From Hymenopellis radicata (taxonomy: Eukaryota; Basidiomycota; Agaricomycetes; Agaricales; Physalacriaceae), in NCBI GenBank assembly GCA_015501595.1, contig JADNRX010000002.1:1-64000 (forward strand): a stretch of DNA of 64,000 nucleotides, written 5' to 3'. This document shows, piece after piece, positions 31,777 through 43,600 of the stretch. How positions within the stretch are numbered: the first letter of the stretch is position 1; the number at the start of each line of letters is the position of its first letter. The position numbers were made by a program, and so were the translations under genes. The notes below the pieces were generated by a model. It was not told the DNA's origin. It saw only the letters and a program-made list of their open reading frames with translations, and ran no database searches.

Positions 31777-34575
31777 ATGGCTACTCAGAAGCTGTTTGGT
31801 AGAATTCGCGCTGCTCTTGACCAAGCCATCTCCCTCGCTGAGCTCGTCGCTTTCATCGACACGTTTGCGCAGACCGTCTGTCCGGATGTGGCGCCAGACA
31901 TCGAGGAAGAGCTCCAAACAATACACCGAGACGTCGGTCATGACCTTTCGTCGCGCGAAACAGAAATATTCCTCGCAGTACTGTACCATCTCAGGACTCT
32001 CCTGCCGACTGCGTCCGTTATCACCCTATGGTTTGATCTAGTCCTCCGCCCAGCTCTCCGGCAACCAGACTTGCCGATACCTGCGCTGGATCAAGCGTCC
32101 GACCTGGTTGTGTCGGCCCTCGAACCAGAGAGCAAGCTGACGAGGAGGAAGAATCGGACCCCAAAAATCAAAGGTTCCTGCCTTTAGACGCCGACTAGTT
32201 GATCTATATCTGTGGGATGCATTCAATGACGGCTCTGGAGACGATGTCATTGCCAGAGCTGAGCTCGATAAAGTCGACCGGGAAAAGAAGGAACGGTGGA
32301 AAGTCAATCTGGAGAATGTACTACTCAAACATGGAATAAAACAGCCAGAGGTCAGCTATATGTCCATTTTGTGCTTGTTCCCGCCTGATTGCCTGTTTTA
32401 GGCATTAATGACCGAGCTGAATGCACAGTTTGCTGCTCCCACCTCACGTCTCCAGATCTTCATGCTTCTCAACCTCTTTACCTCCTTGCCCCACTTCCAG
32501 GAGTCCGCTCTCAGCCTGGCTTCCCACCCATTGATGTCACAATTACTGCTATCATTATTGATCGACAATTCTTCGACCATGTGCAGTGTTGGAATGACAC
32601 TCCTAGTCAAAATACTACCTCTGTTCGCGGTACACGCGTCGGACAACTTGAAACTGATTCTCCCCGAGTTACTCGTCATTCTCGCACGAGTTGTGTGCTG
32701 GAAGGAAAGAGGCCTTCCGCCGAATGATTCAGAAGCAGCTTTGGGTTTACTGGATTCTTCTAACACATCTCCGCCACTAGACCCTAATCCAGATCTCAAC
32801 TGGGAACGGCTTGAGGCCACGTTCTATGCAGCAGCAGCAACGCCCCCTTCACCGGATCGTTACTTCACCTTTCTCTATTACCTCTTCCCTTGTAACGTCC
32901 TTCGATTCTTGCGCACACCTCTTATGTTTCTCGGTGAATGCGATTTCCCTTCACTGTTCACGAAAGAGTGGTGCGAAATAATAGATGAGAAAGAGCTCAA
33001 GGGAAAAGCTGAGGTATACACCTCGTTACATGTCTTTAACGATTTTTTGAAATATATTTTCCATCCAGAATCTTTTAAGGGCACACCAGTGTCATCCGCT
33101 AATTATTTGGCGGGACGCAGATGAGGAGCGCTCGGGCCGCAACTTTTGGGCAAAGTATGACATCGAGCGCATCACCAGCGAAGCCACCATTCTTGATAGC
33201 ACCAATATGGCCCTAGCTATACGAGCGCGCGCAGCCGAATCGAGGTCTCATGATGCCATCTCTGTTGCCGACTCAGCTCTGACGGAGGAGGAAGTCATGT
33301 CCTTGCAGGTTGACCCGTCCTCTTCCGTCCCTCGAATATCACTTCAGGATATGGTCGCTACCTCAGTAGCTCTCAAGTCCAATCTCAACGTACAGATCAT
33401 CAATCCTACCTCGCAGTGGCCAACATCGATGTTTGCACATCCGTCCAAGGAGGATATGTCCCGGCCTGCCAGCGTGCTCTCGTCGGGTTCAAGTGATGAC
33501 GTACCTGCACACATAACTCAGGCGATTGCGTCGTTGCAGCGGGAGGTTGTCCTTCTCCGAAACGAGCTGAATTTTGAGATCTGGTTGTCAAGAGAGAACG
33601 TTCAACATGTTGGTCGATTGTACCAGGAACGTATCGTCTCGAACAACGTAGAAGTTGAACGGCAGGGCTTGGTTGGTGTCATTTCTCTCGACTCGAATTG
33701 TACTCAAAGCTTCCCGCCAGTACAATAAATTGCGAAATTATCGTTCACAGGTCATAGAGTTGGAAAATGAACTCAAGGAGAACAAGCAACAGGCATCGTC
33801 CGCACGGAGTAAATATGCCGAATGGAATACCGAGCTTCAAAGCAAGCTGCACAAACTCCGAGAGGAAAAGAAGCAATGGACCACTGAGGCTGCCGCATTG
33901 CGGTCCGAAGTGAAGCAGGCCAAGGTATGCCCTAGCGCTGCTGTCGTTGGCGTAACTAATCATTCTCAAGGCACTGTACGACGGTCAAGAGGCGTTATTG
34001 GTAGACGCAAATGAGCGCATCTTCGAACTCGAAACAAAAAGGAAGGAGACACAGCCCAAAGTGGACCGCCTTAAGGACTACGAACGGCAGATTGAACAGC
34101 ATATCAAGGTTCAACAGCTCTGGTGGGTGTGCTGCTGTTTAAAGCGGTGATTGACACTGACGATCAATAGGGAGTCTGACTTTACAAAATTTAACGAGCA
34201 GAAAGAAGAGGTTGCCGAAGTGAAGAGTCATATCCAGCAAATGAGGATTCAGATGAAGGATCAGTTAGAGTATCAAAAAGATCTCGAGGAGCAAAACCGG
34301 TACGCGCTGTTTAACGTGTGTTCTATCACAGACTGATAATCGATGCTAGCCAATCTGCACGAGAAATTCAAACTTTACAAGCTCGGTTGGAAGAAGCGAC
34401 GCGAAAGACCAAAGCGGCGGATCCGTCGCAAATGTTGAGTGTTCTAACGCAACAGCAATCCACGTTACAGCGAACGAACGAAGAGCTTCACGAGAAGAAT
34501 ATCGAGCAGAGCCAGATGATCGAGGAGTTGCAAGCGATGGTAGAAGTACTAAGGACGCGCCATAATTATATTTGA
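31777..34575 (+). CDS. TSC1: Tsc1/hamartin homologue
   Basis: Hamartin scaffolds the TSC complex, which switches off the GTPase Rheb upstream of TOR. The N-terminal half is helical-repeat: MATQKLFGRIRAALDQAISL, LAVLYHLRTLLPTASVITLW, LVDLYLWDAFND, FAAPTSRLQIFMLLNLFTSL and FTFLYYLFPCNVLRFLRTPL, the hamartin-type block. The C-terminal half is coiled coil, including YRSQVIELENELKENKQQ, REEKKQWTTEAAALRSE, REIQTLQARLEEATRKT and LQRTNEELHEKN. Six or more introns. Three places need a one-base correction to stay in frame: about 32131, 32183-32185 (TTT run) and about 33099. Either this TSC1 is decayed or, more likely given similar breaks elsewhere, these are assembly indels. Confidence 0.82.
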
Positions 34576-34676
34576 ACCACAGCTATATACATACCACACA
34601 CGGATCACAATGTATTCTATACCAGCAGAGCTATGTAACGATACAGCTCAACAGCAGTGGCTGTTGGAATGATCTA

Positions 34677-34768
34677 TTCTCGAACCTTCGATCTGCTTCG
34701 AATCCTTCGATTGCCCCAAAAAAGGCAAGCGATCTTTTGCGCCCAAAATGGGATGGTTTCTTCTCGAA
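34677..34768 (+). promoter_or_regulatory. Heat-shock elements of the HSP90 promoter
   Basis: A perfect three-unit heat-shock element lies at 34677-34689: TTC-nn-GAA-nn-TTC (TTCTCGAACCTTC). It is followed by TTCGAA with a further TTC at 34697-34708, and by TTC-TTC-TC-GAA at 34758-34768. Alternating GAA/TTC units at 5-bp spacing are the binding site of the heat-shock factor trimer. They stand about 160-250 nt upstream of the HSP90 start codon, as expected for strong heat induction. Confidence 0.85.
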
Positions 34769-34866
34769 TCAAAAATTTGCCTACATAAACAGCGCGTCTG
34801 ATTTTTGCATCTTGCCTTGCTCCCCTTCCTGTGGCGTTTCTTTATCCTCTCATAGCACCATCCAAC

Positions 34867-34918
34867 GTATGTCTCCATCGTCTCCGTCGACGATGAACTC
34901 TTGCTGACGCCCATCCAG
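34867..34918 (+). other. Probable 5' UTR intron of HSP90
   Basis: GTATGT donor at 34867 and CATCCAG acceptor at 34918, five nucleotides before the start codon. Size (52 nt) and signals match coding introns in the window. Confidence 0.6.
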
Positions 34919-34923
34919 TAGAT

Positions 34924-37394
34924 ATGGCTACCGAAAGCTTTGGATTCCAGGCTGAGATCAGTCAGCTCTTGGACCTGATTATCAGTAGGTTGTCCTTTGA
35001 TCCATGTTGAAAGACTTGCTCAGCCTCGCGCCTCAGACACCTTTTACTCGAACAAGGAGATTTTCCTTCGCGAGATCATCTCCAACGCCTCCGATGCGCT
35101 CGACAAAATCCGATATGCCTCTCTAACCGATCCCACTGTCCTTGACACGGAGAAGGAACTCGTCATCCGTATCATACCCGACAAGGAGGGCAAGGTTCTC
35201 TCCGTCCGGGATACTGGTATCGGTATGACCAAGGCCGACATGGTCAACAACTTGGGTACCATCGCCAAGTCGGGCACCAAGGTAAGCGCCACTTTTTTTT
35301 TTTCATTTTGTGGCGTTGCGAAACTAAGTCGTCTTTCTTAGGGCTTCATGGAGGCTCTCAGCTCCGGCGCTGACATTTCCATGATTGGCCAGTTCGGTGT
35401 TGGTTTCTACTCTGCCTACCTCGTCTCCGAGCGCGTCCAGGTCATATCAAAACACAACGATGATGAGCAGTACATCTGGGAGTCTGCCGCTGGTGGTACC
35501 TTCACCATCACCCAAGACACTGTCAACCCTCCTATTGGCCGTGGTACCGAAATCCGTATGTACCTCAAGGAGGACCAGATGGAGTACATCGAGGAGAAGA
35601 AGATCAAAGACATCGTTAAGAAGCACTCCGAGTTTATCTCTTACCCCATCCAATTGGCTGTGACCAAGGAGATCGAGAAGGTTTGTATCGTATACCTGCC
35701 TCTCCGAATACGATTCTGACAATTCTACAGGAGGTTGAGGATGACGATGAGGTCGCTGAGGACGACGCTGAGAAGCCCAAGATCGAGGAAGTCGACGACG
35801 ACGAGGACAAGCCTAAGGAGAAGAAGACCAAGAAGATCAAGGAGGTTGAGACTACCAACGAGGAGCTCAACAAGACCAAGCCCATCTGGACACGCAACCC
35901 CAACGACATCACTCAGGAAGAGTACGCTGCCTTTTACAAGTCGCTTACCAACGACTGGGAAGACCACCTCGCTGTCAAGCACTTCTCCGTCGAAGGTCAG
36001 CTCGAGTTCAAGGCTATCCTCTTCATTCCTAAACGGTAAGCCGTCTTTATTCTCTCAATATGTTGCTGATCATTCGCATAGGGCTCCCTTTGATCTCTTC
36101 GAATCCAAGAAGAAGCGCAACAACATCAAGTTGTACGTTCGCCGCGTCTTCATCATGGACGACTGCGAGGACCTCATTCCCGAGTACCTCAACTTCGTCA
36201 AGGGTATCGTCGACTCTGAGGATCTCCCTCTCAACATCTCTCGTGAGACCCTCCAGCAGAACAAGATTCTCAAAGTCATCCGCAAGAACATTGTCAAGAA
36301 GTGCATGGATCTCCTCAGCGAGATTGCCGAGGACAAGGACAACTTTGGCAAGTTCTACGAGGCCTTTGGCAAGAACTTGAAGCTCGGTATCCACGAGGAT
36401 GCTCAGAACCGCAGCAAGCTCGCCGAGTTCTTGCGCTTCTTCTCCACCAAATCGACTGAGGACCAGGTTTCTCTCAAAGGTACTGTGCGATCGTCTTATT
36501 TTTGAACAGCCACTGACGAAACGATTTAGACTACATTACCCGCATGCCCGAGGTGCAAAAGTCGATCTACTATCTCACCGGTGAATCGCTCGCCGCCGTC
36601 AAGGAGTCTCCGTTCCTTGAGGTGCTCAAGAAGAAGGGCTTCGAGGTTCTGCTCCTTGTTGACCCCATCGACGAGTACGCGATCACCCAGCTCAAGGAGT
36701 TTGATGGCAAGAAGTTGGTCTGTGTCTCCAAGGAGGGCCTCGAGCTCGAGGAGACCGAGGAGGAGAAGGCTGCCAGGGAGACCACCGTTGCTGAGTACAC
36801 TGAGCTGTGCACAGTTGTGAAGGACGCTCTCGGCGACAAGGTTGAAAAGGTCGTCGTCTCCAACCGTATCACCGATTCGCCTTGTGTCCTCGTTACTGGT
36901 CAGTTCGGATGGTCCTCCAACATGGTACGTGTTTTCGATGCGATTATTCGGACACGCGATGCTAACGGCATTTTCAGGAGCGTATCATGAAGGCGCAGGC
37001 TCTCCGTGACTCTTCAATGTCCTCTTATATGGCATCGAAAAAGACGCTTGAGCTGAACCCTACCAACCCCATCATCAAGGAGCTCAAGAGGAAAGTCAGC
37101 GAAGACAAGGCCGACAAGTCTGTTCGGGACTTGACCTACCTGTTGTTCGAGACTTCACTTCTGACATCCGGCTTTGCCCTTGATGAGCCCTCCTCGTTTG
37201 CTAAGCGCATCCACAGGATGATTTCGTGAGCCGCCCATTGTTCTATGTAATGTGATCGCGGTTGCTGATCTGCGATTGATAGGCTCGGTCTTGATGTCGA
37301 TGAGGAGGAGACGGCTGCGGCTGCTGATGACGACGACGATGCTCCGCCACCCCTTGAGGGCGCGTCTACGTCGGCAATGGAGGAAATCGACTAA
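34924..37394 (+). CDS. HSP90: Heat-shock protein 90 chaperone
   Basis: Cytosolic ATP-dependent chaperone. Start [20 protein letters not shown]. The GHKL ATPase motifs are complete: [35 protein letters not shown] and [14 protein letters not shown] charged linker rich in Asp/Glu/Lys follows at about residues 215-265, then the middle domain ([59 protein letters not shown]) and the dimerisation domain ([20 protein letters not shown]). It ends SAMEEID; the usual TPR-docking end is MEEVD, so Val is replaced by Ile. About seven introns, all with clean joins. Upstream heat-shock elements indicate HSF control. Confidence 0.97.
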
Positions 37395-37841
37395 AAAGCT
37401 ACTAACGGTTTTGGGGGGCTATCGCATTTTGTTTTCATGTTACCTGTATCTCTATTGCACGCATCATATCTCGCATTTAAAATGAAAGTTTGCTTTGTAT
37501 TAGAACCATCTCGGCGTGTTGGTTGGCAATCTTAGTAGCGTTGGCGCGTGTCGCTCGCGCGTTGCTCGCGCGGGTAAGGTGTGGGAAAGATCATTTCAGA
37601 TGTGAGTCAGTTCAGCCACTGCATCCATTTGGGGATAGACGAAAGACACAGAGTCACACACCCATCTCTTTGTCCTTCGCCATCAACACCCCATTGTCCA
37701 TTGTCCATTGTCCTTTTATGACCCATATGATCCTCACTCTCGCCTTATAAGAACCTGTATCGCTATCACCGTCTTTGCTTACGCACCCCGTATAATCGCC
37801 CAGTTACCCCACTGCTTTAACCTGCATACAAATCTGCCACG
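37395..37841. other. Intergenic region between HSP90 and a small orphan gene
   Basis: Holds the HSP90 3' end and the promoter of the next gene. Contains three tandem CCATTGT units at about 37690-37711, directly before a CTTTTATGACC segment. No gene seen. Confidence 0.5.
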
Positions 37842-38479
37842 ATGCCTGCTGCCCAAATCCAATCTGCACCTATTTATTGGTTCAACGTCGACAACGACGC
37901 GTATACGGTATGTGGTCTTTTTCACCGTCTTTTCCGCCGCTGATGGGCCTTGCAGTCCTCCCATTCTGCGCCACTTTTGCTACCGCCAATCACGCTTACT
38001 GAACCGAATATGTCCCCATCGCACTCGGTACGTGGCACTTGACGCGTAGAATGGATCGTCCGATTGACAGCGCGTTGCAGACTGCCACCTCTTTCATCAA
38101 GCGGCGACCTGCTGCTGCTCGCTCGCCTCCTCGCAACCGTCGCGGTCGTTCGCGGCCAGAGCCTGTGCACCCATTTGACAGCTTGGATTGGATCTCCATG
38201 ATGGACACCGCGCCTGATGTCTCCATTCAAGACATCGCCGATCTGTCCCAGCTTCCATTGGTCGAGAGCGTTGGCCCTGTGCGCCGTCGCAAGACCTCCC
38301 TACGCGCCAGCCCAATGCGCTCGAGCAGCCGGCCTTCCCACTCCCCAATGCGCGACGATGCGCCTTACGTGCTCCCTTCCTACCTCACCGAGCGCTGCAC
38401 CACGCCTCCCCCATCGACACGTCCTAGTGACTACTCGGACGTGCGATTTGACCACCTCATGCCCCAGAATCTGCTCTGA
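37842..38479 (+). CDS. Hypothetical small basic Ser/Pro-rich protein
   Basis: Three exons. MPAAQIQSAPIYWFNVDNDA is joined through a GTATGT intron to SSHSAPLLLPPITLTEPNMS, then through a GTACGT intron to TATSFIKRRPAAARSPPRNR. The last exon is Arg/Ser/Pro-rich (RRRKTSLRASPMRSSSRPSH) and ends VRFDHLMPQNLL. About 165 residues. No domain recognised. The RRGRSRPEP region could be a nuclear localisation signal. Function unknown. Confidence 0.65.
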
Positions 38480-38895
38480 ACCAATCATCTCGCATAATAT
38501 AACGACCTAATATCAGCATCTGCTGGTTGTCCAGCTGTACCACTTTCTGCATCATTGTATCACTGCTGTACGCCGCATCATTTACACGCATCTTCATGAT
38601 TTATTACTTAGTTATCTCTTCGCTTTCTGCTGTCTCCTCCCAGTTCGCATGCTCATTCTGCTTATTACTGCGACTATATGTTCGGACAAGGGTTTATATA
38701 TATACATAATACTGCATCAAGTACTGCCTTTCCGTATGCTACAAATATCTGTATGTTGATCTAGATATCGTCTCTCCATATAATTACTACGCCTGTTGTG
38801 ACTAGTGCCTGTGTGAACGCCACGAACTGACTCGAGTTTGTCGAGTCAGAGTTGGATGACCATATTTAGAAGCAGCCAACGTATCACCTCCAGTC
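38480..38895. other. Intergenic region, AT-rich
   Basis: About 415 nt with TATATATATA near 38696-38704 and a generally T-rich composition. Contains the 3' end of the orphan gene and the promoter of the aminotransferase gene. No gene seen. Confidence 0.5.
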
Positions 38896-40158
38896 ATGCC
38901 GCGACCGACCAACTTTGGGGCGGGGCCGTCTGCCCTGCCTGAATCAGTGCTCGAAGAGGCCGCAAAGGGCCTGCTTGACTTTGACGGGACCGGAATAGGG
39001 ATTGCTGAAATCTCCCATCGATCAAAGGAGTTTACTGCTTTCGTCAAAAAACTTGAGCATCTCATCCGGACCCAACTTGGCGTGCCTCCTACCCATGCCA
39101 TCCTCTTCACCCAGGGAGGCGGCACCGGCCAGTTCTCCGCCGTCGTGCTCAATATGCTCGCCCGTCATCACCTGCTTCATCCCGATCTCCGAGAGGACGA
39201 ACGGATCATGGACTACACCGTGACCGGGTCGTGGAGCAAAAAGGCGGCGGAAGAGGCCCGCCGCATGTCCGGCGGCGCGTCGGTCAACATCGCGGCCGAC
39301 GCCCGCAAGCACTCGAAGGACGGCAAGTCGTTTGACAACATCCCGCCCACGACGCGTACTCGTTCTCTGCCGACCCGGCGCTCATCTACTACTGCGAGAA
39401 CGAGACCGTCGACGGGGTGCAGTTCTCGCACGACGATGCGTCGCCCGCGGCGTTCCCCTTCCATCTCTTGCCCAAGAACACGCTCCTCCCGCTCGTCGCG
39501 GACTACTCCTCGTCATTCATGTCGCGCCGCATCCCCCACCTCGCGGAGCACGCCGTCATCTTCGCCGGCGCCCAGAAGAACATCGGCCCCGCGGGGCTCA
39601 CCATCCTCATCGTCCGCCAGGACTGCCTCGTCGACGTCGACGCCGCCGCAAAGCTCGGCGCCGTTCCAGTCCCGATATCCATGTCATACAAGACGCTCGC
39701 GGACTCTGGCAGTCTGTACAATACGCCCTCGGTTCTCCCCATCTACATCTCGGGTCTCGTTCTCGAGCGTTCCCAGGCACTAGGCGGCGTCGAGTACTAC
39801 GAAGCCGCCAACCGCAGCAAAGCAGACAAGGTCTATGCGGTAATCAAAGAGGGGGAGGAGAAGGGCAAACTACGCGCCAAGGTCAAAGAGGGCTCGGGTA
39901 GCTGGATGAACATCGTCTTTGATGTCCTTGGAGACGGCGCAGAGGCCAAGTTCCTCGCTGGAGCCGAAGCGAAGGGACTGAAGGCTTTGAAGGGCCATCG
40001 GTATGCTTTCCTCGGCCTCTGCTCAAACTCGATTTTCTCACCACTTTTCTCGCAGGTCGGTTGGTGGTATCAGAGTTTCATTGTACAACGCGATTTCAGA
40101 GGAACAGACCGATCAACTCGTCTCCTACATTCGCGAATTTTTAGCACAAGAATCCTAA
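38896..40158 (+). CDS. SER1: Phosphoserine aminotransferase
   Basis: PLP enzyme converting 3-phosphohydroxypyruvate and glutamate to phosphoserine in serine synthesis. Start MPRPTNFGAGPSALPESVLE; GIAEISHRSKEF and FTQGGGTGQFSAVVLNM are family signatures; the PLP lysine is in FAGAQKNIGPAGLT; the end is VGGIRVSLYNAISEEQT, then LVSYIREFLAQES. One intron at about 40001-40056. The frame breaks at 39345-39350: after DNIPP the continuation AYSFSADPALIYYCEN lies one base out of phase, and one more C in the CCC run would give PPHDAYSFS. This is almost certainly a sequence error in an otherwise perfect gene. Local GC is high. Confidence 0.93.
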
Positions 40159-40632
40159 ATGGATTGAAAGGGGACTGTGTGGCCTCAACTGCCACCGCTA
40201 CACAAAAGATCACGTTCTTATCATGTACGTTAATGCAGATGAGTTGTCTTGGCGTTCTGAGCGGAACGAGACGACATCGTACCATTCGTCTGCTTCCTCG
40301 ATAATAATAGGCACTGTCATCGTCTCTTGGGCCACATAGTGCGAGCGAGTCAGATGTCCAAGTCTGTCCTAACGAACAATGGACTTCCAGCTGACTGACA
40401 AACGTTATGAACGTTTCATCTATTCTTCTCCAAGCACAAATGGAGGTACTGGGGCCCCGCTCCTGCCAGGTCAAAGGTTTGACAATGAAGCGTCATGGAG
40501 GCAGTAAGTATACAGCTTCAGTCCCGCGATGTTTTCATGGAGCGATACAGATCTCTCTCGTGATCGCGTGGCACTCGTGACCAAACAGAAAAAGATAGGT
40601 TACAGAGGTACAGAGGTGTACACTACATATCA
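40159..40632. other. Convergent intergenic region
   Basis: About 470 nt between the stops of SER1 and the minus-strand TRS130. No supportable gene; open frames here lack similarity. Confidence 0.5.
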
Positions 40633-43600
40633 TCATGTCAAATCTGTCACAAAGGTGGTACGACCTCCCCGAGGCAACACCAGAATCTTCTCTGCGCCGT
40701 GCTTCTGGTACGTCTCAGTCGCCGGTATACTCAATGAGCCCATCGTCAATGGTCCTCCTACGGGGAGCGCCCACACGACAACTTTGGGTAACGAGAGCTC
40801 GCCGTGATGTAGTGCGATCAACGTGAGGGAAACGGTATACGTTTCGTTCTCCTGTGAAGGTGTTAGGAGGAGTAACAGACGTTCACTTGCAAGGGACCGA
40901 CCTTTGCTACGAAATCCCCACGCTTACGGCCACTGACTAGCCAGTCCCGTACCATTTCTTCGACATCGTATTGCATCTTGTACTCCCGGTCCTCATTCAA
41001 GGATCCGGTATCCCACCGGAAGGAGCTGTGTATTGACAACGTCGCAGCGATGGGTTGACCAGCATAGAATCTGTACACATCCGTTTTCGAAGGTATCTCC
41101 ATATGCACGGAGGCAAGGATCTTGGATCTTTCGTCAATGACTCGAAGAGAACATATCTTTAGCGACTCACATTCATCGATGGAACGTCCACGGGTATCAG
41201 CATTTCTCGCCATGTTCCCGGAGCGGATGCACCCTTCGCCCGATTTGCCAGAATCTAAGAGTCATGTCCATGTCAGATCGAAGGACGAACTCAATAGACT
41301 GATGATGAACAACCTCTTTGACGTGCTTTACAGATTGTTCGAGTGATTCCACGACCAGACCTTCACCGAGCGATGCTTCTGGAAGTACAATCTCTCCGGT
41401 CATACCGTACTGTTGTATCCAGCTGGCATCGCTTTCCAGTGCAACGAACTATCAAGTCTATGAGGCGGTTTCGGTTCGAATGATCTTCGACTGTGTCGAC
41501 AGCTTCCTCTATTATGGCTTGAACCTCTATGGAGATGCTCAGTCATCTGTCATAGGCCAGACTGAATCAATACCTACCTTCTCGTAACATACGGTACCGC
41601 ACAAGCAATTGTAGTGACTGTCGAACTAGACCCGAATGAGGAGAACAGTAAGACTGATGCAAATCACGAACCCGGTTCCGTAGAGTCGATATAGAACAAA
41701 AAGTCAGCCGCCTGATTCGGAGTCACTGACTGGAGAGATATCAGACAGGAAGAAGTAACTTCTTCGGCAGCTCACAATGACACCCCGGCCCTTGGATGCA
41801 CAGGAAACAATCTTCAAAGGAGATTCATCCTCTGATTGGAGAGTCGTAGACGCGATGCGAACGTGCTGATGACTTGTAGTTGACACCGTAAAGCGAGAAA
41901 ATAATCTTCAAAGAGATCAGTATCCATCAGGCTCACGGACAACTGCCCAAGTACCGAGTTCCACGGAAGAAGTCTTCTACGTTGACGGAGATTGGTAATG
42001 TAACGAGGAGAGTCTGAGTGACCGAGATGCTTCGAGTTATCGACGGTTCCGCGGTTGTGGTATATTGGATATTCACAACGACTTTCTAGGCTTCATGAGA
42101 AGGGAATGGACGGTGAAGACTAAGAACGAACCATCGTGGGCCCTATCACATCGCTGTGTGGAACAAAGAGTGAAACTTCTTTGTGACTTGGAATATGCAT
42201 GATCAATATTTCGTCACTGGTCTTCAAGACTTCCGCATCTGAATGAAGTTATGTATGCAAGCTATGCGTTTTCAGAGGAACGAACCATTGTCAGACTCAT
42301 CAATAACTGCGTCCTTCGTGTGAAAGGTTGCTGAAGGGGATGTCAGTCCTAATGTTAAGCGTTCGATTTCGTTTCGGCCCGTCTTAACGCATAACTGCAC
42401 AGATGATCGTTTTCCCAAGACGACTGCAAACGTTAATGTCGTGCAAGAACGTCTGTATAGGGTCTTACCAATTTTAGGTTGAGAAACTTGAACAGTCAAA
42501 GCTTGGTAGTCTTTCGGTATTCGGACAAGGTGCTGCTTCTCTTTGACTCGTTGTGGTTTTGCCGTATTCTTTTGATGTGCCCAAGTAAACACAACTCGCG
42601 ATAATCGAATGTCTGTGGTATCCAGCATATAGAGACCAGGAAGTGAAGCCTAGAACACAGGACAAATCAGCGCATGATATATAGTTGCATGAGATACTCA
42701 CAGAACAAGACAAAGTCAACTCAGTCTTACCCGGCGGGAGGGAGGTACAGGGAGCAGTGAATTTCAGCCGTACGTTGTCGGGTCCAGATAATGCAACACT
42801 AATATCGTCGACTGGTAGGTCCTAAAGTCGTGTCAGAGGAATAGCTAGACAATATTAGGCACACTTACACAAGGAAGGCGGTTCAGGATCACAACGTTCA
42901 ACAACGAGCCATCCTTGTCAGATTCAAGTTGAGCAGCAGCGGCGACCTTGATATTCATACCAGGATGCTCGGTATGAATAAGATCTGGAGTAGATTAACG
43001 ATCTACATAGAAAGAAGTGTCAAGGCGTACCTTGGTCTAACTCCGAAGCCGACTTGCGCAATTCCATAACCAAGTCGCGGATGTATATTGTAACGTCCTC
43101 CTTAGAAAGCAGAAGATCCGTGCCATGTTCGACGTATGTCGCCAGAAATGACAGAAGAACATGCATCCATTCTCGATCCTTCCGCTTCTCTAAAGCGTCG
43201 TGAGTATCTAAGGCGCGAGACAGCATCAACCCCTCCAATGAACTCCACTTGTGGGGGGCATAGTGAGCAGGTAGAGAAGTGTAGGTGGCAAGGGCAGTGT
43301 CAAATCGACCTCGGTGACTACATGGCGTGTGAGCAGATACGAAGGTCGGTATGGTGAATACCTACATGTCAAGGGCAGCGAGGCTTCCATGCAACTTAAG
43401 TGCAAACTTTCGACGCCCTGCTTTCGCATACATATCGATTGAGCGATTCGTAACACCGATGTATAGCTCGTAAAACGACTCTTTGTCGAGTAAAGCCTTC
43501 TTGAAGTCAGCGTTGCTTATTTCCTTCAGTTCGTCGCTTTGGACCACAGGGGAGGTATTAGAAGCATCACTGGAGAACGGAGGTTTCAATGGCAGATGAG

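Noticed and set aside
35725..36394. Long antisense open frames across HSP90
   Set aside because: They mirror the acidic and codon-biased HSP90 sequence; typical shadow frames of a GC-biased gene.
39213..39901. Long open frames of Arg/Pro-rich composition overlapping SER1
   Set aside because: Composition is that of out-of-frame GC-rich coding DNA; the SER1 frame has the real motifs.
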